Below, piece by piece: positions 18,086-27,496 of a stretch of DNA of 64,000 bases. Position 1 is the first letter of the stretch. Every line of letters begins with the position of its first letter. Origin of the DNA: Rickettsiales bacterium (GTDB lineage Bacteria > Pseudomonadota > Alphaproteobacteria > Rickettsiales > UBA3002). The DNA lies in assembly GCA_022763105.1 (NCBI GenBank), contig JALEGK010000016.1, forward strand, positions 1 to 64,000, in the 5' to 3' direction. A model generated the notes under the pieces. That model saw nothing but the letters and a program-made list of their open reading frames with translations. It was not told the DNA's origin and searched no databases. The position numbers and the translations under genes were made by a program.

Positions 18086-19294
18086 ATGTCAGAATCTATC
18101 AATAAAGTTGTGCTCGCCTATTCCGGCGGTCTGGATACCTCGATCATCCTGCGTTGGCTACAAGACACCTATAATTGCGAGGTGGTTACCTTCACCGCTG
18201 ATATCGGTCAGGGCGAAGAGGTCGAGCCGGCACGCGAGAAAGCGCGCCTGATGGGCATCAAGGAAGAGCATATCTACATCGATGATCTGAAAGAAGAATT
18301 TGTCCGCGACTATGTTTTCCCAATGTTCCGCGCCAATGCACTTTACGAAGGCATTTACCTGCTAGGCACATCCATTGCGCGCCCGCTTATTGCCAAGCGC
18401 CAAATCGAGATTGCCCGCGAGACTGGTGCTGAGGCTGTCAGCCACGGCGCAACCGGTAAGGGCAATGATCAGGTTCGCTTTGAGCTGGGCTATTACGCGC
18501 TTCAGCCAGATATTAAAGTGATTGCTCCGTGGAGAGAGTGGGATTTGCACTCGCGCACGGCCCTGATTGATTACGCCGAGAAGCACCAAATTCCGGTGCC
18601 AAAAGATAAGCGCGGCGAAGCGCCCTATTCTATGGACGCCAATTTGCTGCATATCTCATATGAAGGCAAAGTGCTCGAAGACCCATGGCAGCCATACACC
18701 GACGAGGACATGTTCCGCATGACCACCTCGCCGGAAAATGCGCCAGACAAAGCAGAAGTAATCGAGATCGATTTCGAAAAAGGCGATGCCGTTGCCATTA
18801 ACGGCGAGAAGATGTCACCAGCCACTATTCTGACCAAGCTGAACGAGCTGGGTGGTAAGCACGGTATTGGCCGTATCGATATCGTCGAGAACCGCTATGT
18901 TGGTATGAAATCTCGCGGTGTATACGAAACACCGGGCGGCACCATTTTGCTTGCTGCACACCGTGGTATTGAGTCTATCTGTCTGGACCGTGGCGCATGC
19001 CACCTAAAAGACGAGCTAATGCCTCGCTATGCAGAATTGCTTTATAACGGCTACTGGTTCGCACCAGAACGCGAGATGCTTCAGGCCGCTATCGATAAAA
19101 GCCAAGAGCATGTATCCGGCACGGTTGCAGTGAAGCTATATAAAGGATCAGCAATTGTGGTGGGTCGTAAGTCTCCCAATAGCTTATATTCAGAAGCTCA
19201 TGTAACCTTTGAAGAAGATGATGTCTACGATCAGCATGACGCAGAAGGTTTCATCAAGCTGAATGCATTGCGTCTAAGACTTGCTAAGCGTTAG
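18086..19294 (+). CDS. argG: Argininosuccinate synthase
   Basis: A 402-residue cytoplasmic enzyme that joins citrulline and aspartate at the cost of ATP to AMP and pyrophosphate, the penultimate step of arginine synthesis. The ATP pyrophosphatase loop is [12 protein letters not shown] at residues ~9-20; [13 protein letters not shown] and the [11 protein letters not shown] and [10 protein letters not shown] segments are family-typical. The ORF track starts at 18029, inside the predicted -35 hexamer; the ATG at 18086 with its AGGA ribosome site gives the normal N-terminus. It diverges from the TlpA-ppa-hppA genes, whose products act on the pyrophosphate this enzyme releases; that link is inference. 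Confidence 0.96.
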   Translation: MSESINKVVLAYSGGLDTSIILRWLQDTYNCEVVTFTADIGQGEEVEPAREKARLMGIKEEHIYIDDLKEEFVRDYVFPMFRANALYEGIYLLGTSIARPLIAKRQIEIARETGAEAVSHGATGKGNDQVRFELGYYALQPDIKVIAPWREWDLHSRTALIDYAEKHQIPVPKDKRGEAPYSMDANLLHISYEGKVLEDPWQPYTDEDMFRMTTSPENAPDKAEVIEIDFEKGDAVAINGEKMSPATILTKLNELGGKHGIGRIDIVENRYVGMKSRGVYETPGGTILLAAHRGIESICLDRGACHLKDELMPRYAELLYNGYWFAPEREMLQAAIDKSQEHVSGTVAVKLYKGSAIVVGRKSPNSLYSEAHVTFEEDDVYDQHDAEGFIKLNALRLRLAKR

Positions 19295-19362
19295 AAATAT
19301 AAAGGCTTTACTCCTTCATTAAACTGACATTTTACCCTGATATAATGCTATCAGAGGTGTAA

Positions 19363-19749
19363 ATGGCAGATAATCAAGCATATGATGGTTTAAGCGCGAC
19401 GGCAAAGCAGCAGGTCGATTCGCTGGTGTTGCGTTCCATTGAATATGACATGCAAATCAAGGTAGGCTTCTGCAATAAAGATCAGGCTATCGGCGCACTC
19501 AAAACACTACGCAAAGAAAAGTTTTCTGAAGAGTCGATAGCGACGCTACGTGATGATGCGATTGCACGCCTCAAAAAACTAACTGCTGAAGGGTTTGATG
19601 TTAAAATTGATGAACGCGTGGCCGATGCAGATGGACTCAATATCAAAGACATACCAGATTCAAAGCTTGGCGAGCTCTACGATACCAAACAACGACAAAT
19701 CAGCCGTCCCGAGACCAACGCACGCGTGATGCGCGAATGTATGGGCTAG
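19363..19749 (+). CDS. Small soluble protein of unknown function
   Basis: I do not recognise this 128-residue protein. It is mostly helical and charged with no signal or membrane segment, and contains one Cys near residue 34 and another at CMG, the C-terminus. An extended -10 element (TGATATAAT, hexamer at 19341-19346) lies 16 nt before the ATG, and GAGG sits about 7 nt upstream of the start, supporting a real independent gene. Its stop shares the CTAG bases at 19746-19749 with the stop of the convergent membrane protein gene. Confidence 0.65.
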   Translation: MADNQAYDGLSATAKQQVDSLVLRSIEYDMQIKVGFCNKDQAIGALKTLRKEKFSEESIATLRDDAIARLKKLTAEGFDVKIDERVADADGLNIKDIPDSKLGELYDTKQRQISRPETNARVMRECMG

Positions 19750-21179
19750 CGCCCTGCACCCACTTCCGATGCCATGCGATCCGGTAAATCTTTCAGCTTT
19801 TTCGTGCGCTTTGGCGGGCGTTTAATCAGCACAATCGATAGCAGCGCTGCGACAATCGGCCAGATCAGATAACGTAGCTGAAAATTCGGCACGATGATAA
19901 GCAGCGGCAACGCCATAAACCAGCCACTAAACAACACCGAGTATCCTACAAAGCGTTGCGGTGTGGCGGGCATAATGAATGGGTAAATCAAGGTCATGAC
20001 AGCCAAGAGCACCATATAAGGCCACGGGCTCATCAGAGGCGTGTCATGCCACAATTTCACCAGCTTCTGCACGAGCTTCTGTCCCTCAGCCGATGGGGTC
20101 GCAAAATAGCCGATACCCAATGTCTGCGCGCTTGGGCCGTTATACCAGGTGCCTTGCAACATCCCGATATTACTCGTATGGGTAACAAATGGCACGCTAT
20201 GCGGCGTGTCCATCCCTAGCAAATGGCGCGTGACATGTAAGCGGTGCGAAAGATACGCCACCGGATGCTTCAAGATACTGCTAATCCAGTGCTGCGTCAG
20301 CGGGCCGATCTGTTCGCTAGCTAGTGCGGCACCGGCACGGTAGGGAATCTTCTCCATACAATAAACCACGCGTCCTTTGCCTTGCACATAGCGGCATAGT
20401 GGCACATTGGCGATTGGGTCGACATATTCTTCGACATCAAAAGCGGTCATTGACGGATCGGCCAATGCATATGGCGGAATCAGCATCTCGCCTGTATCAA
20501 CGGACATCACCGCCAAGTCCCACACGCCCACCGTTGGGAACATGCTGATGCTTGTGACATTGCGGCTATTGATCCACTGCACACTGATCGCGACAAATCC
20601 TACCAGCACCAGTGTTTTAGCAATCATGCACCACCAGCATTTGGTGACACGTGGCGTATTGTAAAGCATGCAAAAGAGCAGTGGAATCAGCGCAACGAGT
20701 GCGTTATGGCGCAGGGCTGCGGCCATCCAGAAGCTGGCGAAGGTTACAATCAGCCAGAAGAAACTAGGCAATCGCGCATAGCGCACCATGCCTGCCACGC
20801 CCAGCATCATGAATGCGAGCATCACACTGTCTTTCCACACCGTCATCATGACGGCAATAATCGGCGGAGCAAACAGCAGGGCCGTGTAGAAAATACGTGG
20901 TATCAGGTAATAAGAGCTGGCAGAGACAATCAGCCAGACAGCAAGCGTGTAGACCACCCAGTTGAAGATAAACAAGCCCGCTTGGCCGCCTTCAAAATCA
21001 TGCACCACATCCCATAAATACAGCATCATCGGTGGATGCAGATTGCTGATCTGGCCACCAATCATCTGCACATATTGAAAGACCGTATCCGGCGCAACAA
21101 GGCCCGGATACAGCGTAAATCCAAGGATATAGCCGGTGGCTATCACCACCATTAAAGAGATCAGTCTAGCAGCACTCAT
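19746..21179 (-). CDS. Polytopic membrane protein, glycosyltransferase-C/DUF6020-like
   Basis: A 477-residue inner-membrane protein with ~10-12 hydrophobic segments. After TM1 it has LYPGLVAPDTVFQYVQM and then NLHPPMMLYLW; an acidic residue in the first periplasmic loop followed by a HPP-type motif is common among lipid-linked-sugar transferases and DUF6020-like proteins. A large periplasmic loop (residues ~215-350) contains two Cys (near VPLCRYVQG and VVYCMEK). The C-terminus is basic (KRPPKRTKKLKDL). It lies 3 nt downstream of the sulfotransferase gene, so the two may act on the same envelope glycan or lipid. Family assignment is tentative. Confidence 0.6.
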   Translation of the reverse strand: MSAARLISLMVVIATGYILGFTLYPGLVAPDTVFQYVQMIGGQISNLHPPMMLYLWDVVHDFEGGQAGLFIFNWVVYTLAVWLIVSASSYYLIPRIFYTALLFAPPIIAVMMTVWKDSVMLAFMMLGVAGMVRYARLPSFFWLIVTFASFWMAAALRHNALVALIPLLFCMLYNTPRVTKCWWCMIAKTLVLVGFVAISVQWINSRNVTSISMFPTVGVWDLAVMSVDTGEMLIPPYALADPSMTAFDVEEYVDPIANVPLCRYVQGKGRVVYCMEKIPYRAGAALASEQIGPLTQHWISSILKHPVAYLSHRLHVTRHLLGMDTPHSVPFVTHTSNIGMLQGTWYNGPSAQTLGIGYFATPSAEGQKLVQKLVKLWHDTPLMSPWPYMVLLAVMTLIYPFIMPATPQRFVGYSVLFSGWFMALPLLIIVPNFQLRYLIWPIVAALLSIVLIKRPPKRTKKLKDLPDRMASEVGAGR

Positions 21180-21182
21180 GCC

Positions 21183-22133
21183 TTAGCTTGTATACCAAAA
21201 CGACGAAACATCCAAGCCTGTCATCGCCTCAAGCGGGGCGTTGATACGCGTGTAATGCTGATCCAGGCGGCGATGTAGCGCTTTGGGCATATCAGGGTAG
21301 GGGCGATCCACCAGATTCCAGTTTTGAAGCGGATTAAGCAGATCATCGGCCCAATGCGATTGGCGCGTACCTTCCGGTGCAATCGCGGATAGCTCGCGCC
21401 CTAATCTTCGGTTCAGCCAATTTAGGCAGAGCTGCAAACGCAAGCTGCGCGGTGTGTTAGCGCTATTCTCACGAGGGATTTCAGTAATGTCAGCGGCACT
21501 CACACCCAAAAAGCTGCAGGCAGCTTTCATCACCTGATCGGGATGCACCAGCATGTCCTCATAGCAGATGAAATGCAGTTGTTTGCGATCAAACACATCC
21601 AACCACGGTTGCAACAATTCGGCGTAATGCCCCATGCGCAGGGTTTCGCCGCCTTCAAAGCGCAGATGCTTCTCGAAGCCTTCACATGCTGTGCCCGATT
21701 TCACATGATGCCAATAGGCCGAATAGGCGCGCTTGGCAGGATCGCGCAGAATAGCGATGATTTTGGCATCCGGGTTAATGGCTTTAATGCGCTTAATCGC
21801 CTGAAGGCTAAGTAGCGTGGTGGTCGAGCCATCGACATAGGCATCATCTTCTTCAGCATGGGCAAAGGCCGATTCATAATGGCTGAAGAAATGATCAGGG
21901 CCTTCCTCGTAATTGAGGCTATCCCATTCGACAGATTGTTCGGCAAAAAAATGAGGATGCAGACAGGCGTCATCGCGCGTGATCACCATCGGTTCTTTGG
22001 GCCGCGCTACGCACAAACCCTCAATACCGTCTAAAATCGCGCATAGCGATGTCGTGCCCGCCTTTTGCGCGCCGATCACAAAAATGTCTGGAAATGTTTT
22101 TGGCCGGTGTGTCATCCGCGCATCTAAGCCCAT
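21183..22133 (-). CDS. Sulfotransferase (PAPS-dependent, heparan-sulfate/NodH-like)
   Basis: A 316-residue soluble protein of the sulfotransferase superfamily. The 5'-phosphosulfate loop is IVIGAQ-type: FVIGAQKAGTTSLCAILD near residue 20, and the 3'-phosphate loop is AILRDPAKRAYSAYWHH near residue 145, with the downstream FICYEDM segment typical of the family. It would transfer sulfate from PAPS to a sugar or lipid acceptor. An alternative start is Met 7. It is coupled to the downstream membrane protein gene (3 nt gap), suggesting envelope modification. A second sulfotransferase of another subfamily is at 51.7 kb. Confidence 0.85.
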   Translation of the reverse strand: MGLDARMTHRPKTFPDIFVIGAQKAGTTSLCAILDGIEGLCVARPKEPMVITRDDACLHPHFFAEQSVEWDSLNYEEGPDHFFSHYESAFAHAEEDDAYVDGSTTTLLSLQAIKRIKAINPDAKIIAILRDPAKRAYSAYWHHVKSGTACEGFEKHLRFEGGETLRMGHYAELLQPWLDVFDRKQLHFICYEDMLVHPDQVMKAACSFLGVSAADITEIPRENSANTPRSLRLQLCLNWLNRRLGRELSAIAPEGTRQSHWADDLLNPLQNWNLVDRPYPDMPKALHRRLDQHYTRINAPLEAMTGLDVSSFWYTS

Positions 22134-22154
22134 CGCGGCACACCTTACAAGACG

Positions 22155-22337
22155 TTAAATCTGCTTGTAAGGAATTGGGTTGCCCTGCGCATCGCAGGCA
22201 AACTCACCATTATCAAAGCATCCAGCGATATAACGGTTAGAGCCGTTAATATACAGCGTTGGCTTAACTTCTTTGCCATCAAACTTGCGAAGCTCGGTTG
22301 TACGGCCACGCATTTCCGGGTTGTTCTTACTACTCAC
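22155..22337 (-). CDS. Small hypothetical protein
   Basis: A 60-residue ORF with a GTG start and AGAGGG about 9 nt upstream. The sequence is polar with two Cys (AGCFDNGEFACD, 9 residues apart) and ends in a short Pro-containing tail; there is no signal or membrane segment. It lies 21 nt before the sulfotransferase on the same strand and could be its first operon member. I do not recognise the family. The separation of the two Cys could allow a disulfide or metal site, which is speculation. Confidence 0.55.
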   Translation of the reverse strand: MSSKNNPEMRGRTTELRKFDGKEVKPTLYINGSNRYIAGCFDNGEFACDAQGNPIPYKQI

Positions 22338-22422
22338 GGTTTTAATCCCTCTACTTACTCATAGCACTTGGAAAGTTGCGGGATATTATTTAAGTTAGCC
22401 AAATAAGCAAGTATTTTCTTAG

Positions 22423-24270
22423 ATGATAGGTCAGCGTTTTTTACATTTTCTCATATCTACCGCCATTGCGGCGGCTGTCGTCTATGGTATCGTGCGCATT
22501 AGCTACGAGCTAGACCCAGAGAAAAACCCCGATTCTTTAATGTCTGCCTCGCGTATGTTTGAGGGTAAGCGCGCCTTACCAGAGGCAACAACCTTTGCGG
22601 GCAGCTATTTGGCGAGTCGCCACGCCAGCATTCAGGGAGACTTAGATGTCGCCTCGCTGTTTTCCGGCAAAGCTTACGAAAAAGACAGTAAAAACCGCCT
22701 GATGGCCGAAGAAACCCTGCGTCTTCACGTCGCAGCGGGAAAGATGGATGAGGCGATTGTGCTCGCCAACCGCATGGAAAAGCAGGATCAGCTCAACACG
22801 CTGGCGAATGTGGTGCTGATGGTAGATGCCGTGGCCCGTAACGACTTTGACGGCGCCAATGTCCGCCTTAATATGCCCGATTCAGAGTGGTTAGACGGGA
22901 TTTTATACCGCATGCTTAAGCCGCTCTTTGCGCGCTGGATTGCCTATGGCGCAAAAACACCCGATGAGCCAGTGCTTATGGATGATAGCCTGCGCCAGCA
23001 TCAATTCATCGAGGCGCTAAGCTATTATCATCTGGCGCTCATCAATGATCTGGCAAACCATAATGAGAAGGCATTAGAGCTATTTAAGACTGCCAAAGAC
23101 CGACCAGACTCATTGCCCTATCGCTTGGTGCAGGCGCTCAGCAATTTCTATTTGCGCCAAGGCCAGCCAGAGCTAGCGATCGAGATGTTTGCCGAATACG
23201 AAACCGATCATCCCGGCTCTAAGCTGGTGCCGGAAGTGATTCCGCATCAAGATGAGGCGCCAGAAAACGTGCCGCCACTCATCCCGGATGCGAGAGCGGG
23301 CATGGCCGAGCTATTCTTTACCACAGGCAGCATTCTGTTTGGCCAAGATGCGCTGCGCGACACCATGATCTTTTTGCGCTTTGCGCTTTATCTGCAACCA
23401 GACCTGCCGCCAGCCCAGCTCATGCTCGCAAACCTGTTGGAATATTCCGATAGCTACCCCGCAGCCATTCAGGTCTATCAAAGCATTCGCGAAGATACGG
23501 TTTTCTATAAGCGCGGCCAGATTCGGACCGCACTCAATTACGAATTGCTAGACCAAAAAGACAAAGCCATCCGCCTGCTTGAGCGCCTGACCACGATCTA
23601 TCCGAAAGAGCGTGAAGTATACGTAGTGCTGGGCGATATTTACCGTACCAACAAAGATCATCACCGCGCGATTCAGTCATACAGCAATGCCGTGAAATTG
23701 TTAGGAGAGTACCCGCAGCCAAAAGATTGGCGCCTATTCTACGCGCGTGGCACCTGCTATGAGCGAGCAGGGCGCTGGGAAGAGGCCGAAAAAGATTTAA
23801 GCCTGTCGCTAGAGCTTAATCCGGGCGAGGCAGATATTTTGAATTATCTTGGCTATAGTTGGCTGGTATCCGGTACCAACATCGAAAAAGCCCGCGAATA
23901 TATCGAGCTGGCATTACAAGCGGAGCCATTTGAAGCGCATATCATCGATTCAATGGGCTGGGTGCATTACCAGATGGGCGAGTTCAAAGAAGCGGTGGAG
24001 TTCCTAGAACAAGCCGCAGGGCTAGTGCCTGAAGATGCCACCATCAATGATCATCTGGGCGATGCCTATTGGCGCGTGGGTCGAGAGATCGAAGCGCGTT
24101 TTCAGTGGGAGCGCGCGCTCAAAGGCGAGCCGGAAGACGAGGAAGCAATTAAGAAAAAGCTAAGCGAAGGGCTACCACCATTCGAGCCAATCCTCTTGCC
24201 TGAGAAACAAGAAGAAGAGGCAGATGAAGAATCCGCCAAGGCAGATGAAGCAGAAAATGAGACGGAATGA
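22423..24270 (+). CDS. Membrane-anchored tetratricopeptide-repeat protein
   Basis: A 615-residue protein with one N-terminal hydrophobic segment (LISTAIAAAVVYGIVRI, residues ~8-24) that is a signal anchor or uncleaved signal, and then helical repeats throughout. Clear TPR units are in the C-terminal half, for example RLFYARGTCYERAGRWEEAE, DILNYLGYSWLVSGTNIEKA, HIIDSMGWVHYQMGEFKEAV and TINDHLGDAYWRVG. The last ~35 residues are strongly acidic (EKQEEEADEESAKADEAE). This resembles alphaproteobacterial TPR proteins that act as envelope scaffolds, and ispE follows with a 4-nt ATGA overlap, a pairing seen in related genomes. Specific partners are unknown. Confidence 0.85.
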   Translation: MIGQRFLHFLISTAIAAAVVYGIVRISYELDPEKNPDSLMSASRMFEGKRALPEATTFAGSYLASRHASIQGDLDVASLFSGKAYEKDSKNRLMAEETLRLHVAAGKMDEAIVLANRMEKQDQLNTLANVVLMVDAVARNDFDGANVRLNMPDSEWLDGILYRMLKPLFARWIAYGAKTPDEPVLMDDSLRQHQFIEALSYYHLALINDLANHNEKALELFKTAKDRPDSLPYRLVQALSNFYLRQGQPELAIEMFAEYETDHPGSKLVPEVIPHQDEAPENVPPLIPDARAGMAELFFTTGSILFGQDALRDTMIFLRFALYLQPDLPPAQLMLANLLEYSDSYPAAIQVYQSIREDTVFYKRGQIRTALNYELLDQKDKAIRLLERLTTIYPKEREVYVVLGDIYRTNKDHHRAIQSYSNAVKLLGEYPQPKDWRLFYARGTCYERAGRWEEAEKDLSLSLELNPGEADILNYLGYSWLVSGTNIEKAREYIELALQAEPFEAHIIDSMGWVHYQMGEFKEAVEFLEQAAGLVPEDATINDHLGDAYWRVGREIEARFQWERALKGEPEDEEAIKKKLSEGLPPFEPILLPEKQEEEADEESAKADEAENETE

Positions 24271-25115
24271 TTAGCCGCCTCGCACCCGCTAAAATCAATT
24301 TATATCTGCATTTGCATGGGCACCGTCCCGATGGCTACCATGTGCTCGACTCGCTGGTTGGCTTTGCCAATCTAGGTGACCGAATCACCGCTGCCGCAGC
24401 AGACGATGTGACCCTCACCATCGACGGACCATTCAGCGCCGGATTGCAAGCAGAGGATAATCTGGTGATGAAGGCCGCGCAGTCACTCAAGGTGCACGCC
24501 AAATGCGGTAAGGGTGCCGAGATCACGCTTCATAAAGTCTTACCCATCGCGGCAGGGCTTGGCGGAGGCTCCGCCGATGCAGCCGCTACGCTGCATGTGC
24601 TCAATGAGTTATGGGATTTAGATTACAGCTATCCGCAATTATTAGAGGTGGCGCAAAAGTTAGGCGCCGATGTGCCTGCATGCGTTATGTCTCAAACGGT
24701 CTATATGTCTGGCATTGGTCATACGTTAGACACGGCGCCGACGATGCCGCTGCTTCCGGCAGTGCTGGTAAATCCCAATATTTTGCTTAGCACCAAAGAG
24801 GTCTATGCCGCCACGCAATTGCCCAAAAAACCGCTAGATAGACCGCAGCTACAAGGCGATCATTTTCACGAAGTAATCGAAGAGCTAAATGATTGCCGTA
24901 ATGATTTAGAGCCAGCGGCTATGTCATTATGCCCGGAATTATCGCAAGTTATGCAAACCCTGAAGGTGTCGGGCGCGTCACTCGTGCGTATGTGTGGTAG
25001 CGGGTCAACCTGCATGGGGATTTATGAATCGATGCAGCAGGCGCAATCCGTTCAGGAAGCATTGCAAGAAGAGCAAAAAAAATGGTGGTCGCAGGCGACC
25101 ACCATTTGCGGTTAA
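24267..25115 (+). CDS. ispE: 4-diphosphocytidyl-2-C-methyl-D-erythritol kinase
   Basis: A 282-residue GHMP kinase of the MEP isoprenoid pathway; it phosphorylates the 2-hydroxyl of CDP-methylerythritol. The N-terminal substrate segment APAKINLYLHLHGHRPDGYH, the ATP loop LPIAAGLGGGSADAAATL and the C-terminal motif RMCGSGSTCMG are all present. Translation is coupled to the TPR gene by a 4-nt overlap. Its last codons (KWWSQATTICG region) are encoded by a perfect 13-bp inverted repeat that also looks like the terminator of the opposite gene, so this C-terminus may be shaped by RNA rather than by protein constraints. Confidence 0.94.
   Translation: MISRLAPAKINLYLHLHGHRPDGYHVLDSLVGFANLGDRITAAAADDVTLTIDGPFSAGLQAEDNLVMKAAQSLKVHAKCGKGAEITLHKVLPIAAGLGGGSADAAATLHVLNELWDLDYSYPQLLEVAQKLGADVPACVMSQTVYMSGIGHTLDTAPTMPLLPAVLVNPNILLSTKEVYAATQLPKKPLDRPQLQGDHFHEVIEELNDCRNDLEPAAMSLCPELSQVMQTLKVSGASLVRMCGSGSTCMGIYESMQQAQSVQEALQEEQKKWWSQATTICG
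25080..25107 (-). terminator. Intrinsic terminator of the DsbA-like gene, inside ispE
   Basis: Perfect 13-bp inverted repeat (25080-25092 with 25095-25107) and a 2-nt centre. Reading the minus strand, the stem AAATGGTGGTCGC ends in a run of Ts complementary to the plus-strand A tract at 25075-25082. It lies 24 nt after the minus-strand stop at 25131. On the plus strand only TTT follows, so it should act mainly leftward. The whole element is within the last codons of ispE. Confidence 0.8.
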
Positions 25116-25130
25116 TCGGATTAGACGTTT

Positions 25131-25982
25131 TTACTCTTCGCCTTCTTCCTCATCTTCATCGTCATCGTCTTCATCATCAGATGATTCTTCTCCTGTTGGC
25201 ATATCGCCATTTTCCATTTTCTTACGAGCCCACGCAATGTGAGACTGCATATCCGGGAAATCGACAACGCCATTGAATAATACATCACCAATCACAACAG
25301 CTGGTGTACCGCGGATTTGCATGTCTTTAGCCATCGCACGGATTTTGTTCAGCTTGTCATCATATTCAGGCTTGGCAATTTCTTCTTTCAGCTTGTTGGC
25401 ATCAATACCCAGATTGACGGCAACATTAGTCGCATATTCCTCATTGATCTTACCTTTGGCGCGCATCATAGACTCATGGAACTTGATGTACTTGCTGCTA
25501 TCCAGCTTGCTGACTGCAAGTCCAATTTTTGCATTGGTAATAGAGGTTGGACCAAAGATAGGGAACTCGGCAAATAGCACGCGAACATTCGGATCTTTTT
25601 TGATCGTTGTATTCAGGCTTTCATACATCGCCTTACATGCCGGGCAGTTATAATCGAAGAACTCAACAACGGTTACATCGCCATCAGGGTTACCCGCCAT
25701 TGGGAATAGCTCGCCTGGCTCAAAGTTTGGCATATGCTTCTTCACAGCATTTTGCTGCTCTTGCGCCAAACGTGCCTCTTCACGAATTTTCCAGCCCTGC
25801 AGCGCTTCAATAATCGCCTTTGGGTTCTCGTTCAGATATTCATGCACAAGCTCTTTCACGCGCGCATCGTCGGTCTGAGTTTTTTGCGTTAGTTTGAAGT
25901 GATCAGCACCAGCAATCGTCAATGCACTGGCAATCACAGCAACAATAATGGTGGTAATAAATGGGGTGCGGTTTTTAGCCAT
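25131..25982 (-). CDS. DsbA/Com1-like thiol oxidoreductase with an acidic tail
   Basis: A 283-residue envelope protein. It begins with a signal anchor (FITTIIVAVIASALTIAGA) and has a DsbA fold with the active site CPAC in FFDYNCPACKAMYES near residue 105 and the cis-Pro loop IRGTPAVVIGD. The group (Com1/ScsC/BcfH-like) exchanges periplasmic disulfides. I use the ATG at 25982, which has AGGAG 9 nt upstream, rather than the track start at 26000. Unusual is the end: after the fold comes GEESSDDEDDDDEDEEEGEE, nearly all acidic, which could bind cations or a basic partner. It follows the M48 protease gene by 33 nt on the same strand. Confidence 0.88.
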   Translation of the reverse strand: MAKNRTPFITTIIVAVIASALTIAGADHFKLTQKTQTDDARVKELVHEYLNENPKAIIEALQGWKIREEARLAQEQQNAVKKHMPNFEPGELFPMAGNPDGDVTVVEFFDYNCPACKAMYESLNTTIKKDPNVRVLFAEFPIFGPTSITNAKIGLAVSKLDSSKYIKFHESMMRAKGKINEEYATNVAVNLGIDANKLKEEIAKPEYDDKLNKIRAMAKDMQIRGTPAVVIGDVLFNGVVDFPDMQSHIAWARKKMENGDMPTGEESSDDEDDDDEDEEEGEE

Positions 25983-26015
25983 GAACAGCATCTCCTGCAA
26001 GGTTGTTGTGTAACA

Positions 26016-27383
26016 TTAGAAAATAGACTTAGCGTCCTTACGTTCTTTTATCAAGCGTCGCGCGTCAGTTATTACGTCATCCACAACCACCATTGCCGCA
26101 GGGTCATCATCTAGATGTTCTTTTGCAAGGGTGGCATAGCGAATCGCATCTTTAGGATTGCTAGCGAGCGAGGCCTGCTGAGCGCGTGCCATAAAGGCGC
26201 GCCCGACATTTCCGTTCATATCATACGCGCGGCCAAGCTGAAAAAAGCTCTGCCCATTAGCGCCATCTAATCGGGTAGCATGCTGAAGATGTTTGAGCGC
26301 CAGCTTATGATTCTCTGGCTTATCTGTGGACAAGAGTGCTTTGCCCAATTCAGTGAGAATGAGTGCAGTCTTAGGCGCAAGCTCATTTGCTTTGCGATAA
26401 GCGGTCACAGCAGCGTCTACATGGCCATGCTCAAATAGAATCTGACCTTTCAAATCGTAGGCATAAGGGTCATTCGGGCGAAGCTCCAGCAGCGCATCAA
26501 TTTCATCGAGTGCACGATCTAAATTTGGCAACCTAAAATAAGCAACCGCACGCGCTAAATGTCCGGCTTCACTTGTATCACTTTCAGGATATCGCTCGAG
26601 TGCTTTCTTAGGCGACTCCAAAAAGGCATAGAGTTTGGCGCGCATGCGCTGATACTGAATATTATATGCCTCTGGCAGTTTCTTCTTTGGGTTATCGGCA
26701 CTTTGCACGGCGGTGCGAATGGTGCTGATACGTTCTTGCGTGAGCGGGTGCGTGCGCAGATACGGATCGGGGTTACTTAAATGCTGCTTCTCATTACGGC
26801 GCAACAGCTCGAACATATCGAGCATGCCTTCAATCGGAAAATTAGAGGCTTTCATATATTTCAAGCCTGCCTGATCGGCTTGTTGCTCGTTACCGCGATA
26901 ATGCGAGAATAAATTACGCAAAGCGGCATTCTGCCCACCACTGATAATGGCGGCTCCCGCATCGCCTGCACCACCGAGCAGTGCTGCCGCACCCAAAATA
27001 TAGCTAAGCAATGCACCCATGCTCGCCTGCGCCGATGCGCCTTTTAACTGACTAAGATGCGCACCAGAAATATGGCCTGCCTCGTGCGCCATCACACCCA
27101 TCAGCATTTCTGGCTTTTCGGCTTTTAATATCAGTCCGGTATGCACAAAGATGTTTAATCCGCCTGCGACAAAGGCATTGATCGCATCGTCATTCACGAT
27201 AAACAGATTCACATCATTCGGGTTTAAATCCGCCGCCTCCAAAATAGGATTGGTCATGGCGCGCATGGTATTTTCAAGCTCTGCGTCTCTCAGCAACGAG
27301 CGCGCAAGTGCCGTATTCGCGCTGAATAGCAACGCGAATGCGCTAAATGCGGCAATAAAGCGGGCACAGAGATTTTGTATCAT
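26016..27383 (-). CDS. Periplasmic M48 metalloprotease with TPR domain (BepA/YfgC-like)
   Basis: A 455-residue secreted protein. Choosing the ATG at 27383 puts a signal peptide at the start (FIAAFSAFALLFSANTALA). The protease domain has the zinc motif HEAGH in MGVMAHEAGHISGAH near residue 108 and the third ligand Glu in the NEQQADQAGLKYM helix. The second half carries several TPRs (AYDLKGQILFEHGHVDAAV, FFQLGRAYDMNGNV). BepA-type proteins check assembly of outer-membrane proteins and degrade misfolded ones. The DsbA-like gene follows at 33 nt; a disulfide-exchange protein and an outer-membrane quality-control protease are a sensible pair. It diverges from the aminotransferase gene. Confidence 0.9.
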   Translation of the reverse strand: MIQNLCARFIAAFSAFALLFSANTALARSLLRDAELENTMRAMTNPILEAADLNPNDVNLFIVNDDAINAFVAGGLNIFVHTGLILKAEKPEMLMGVMAHEAGHISGAHLSQLKGASAQASMGALLSYILGAAALLGGAGDAGAAIISGGQNAALRNLFSHYRGNEQQADQAGLKYMKASNFPIEGMLDMFELLRRNEKQHLSNPDPYLRTHPLTQERISTIRTAVQSADNPKKKLPEAYNIQYQRMRAKLYAFLESPKKALERYPESDTSEAGHLARAVAYFRLPNLDRALDEIDALLELRPNDPYAYDLKGQILFEHGHVDAAVTAYRKANELAPKTALILTELGKALLSTDKPENHKLALKHLQHATRLDGANGQSFFQLGRAYDMNGNVGRAFMARAQQASLASNPKDAIRYATLAKEHLDDDPAAMVVVDDVITDARRLIKERKDAKSIF

Positions 27384-27441
27384 CACTATTCTGATATAAG
27401 GCTTAATTGCGAAAATAAAAGGGCAAAAGGCGCCTTGGGGG

Positions 27442-27470
27442 TTGACCGGACATCGAGCATCTGGCAGCAC
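27442..27470 (+). promoter_or_regulatory. Possible promoter of the aminotransferase gene
   Basis: TTGACC (27442-27447), 17-nt spacer, CAGCAC (27465-27470). The -10 is poor but resembles the argG TAGCAC. Expected leader about 20 nt. Confidence 0.35.
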
Positions 27471-27496
27471 TGAGTCTCAACCCTAGAAAGAGCAGC

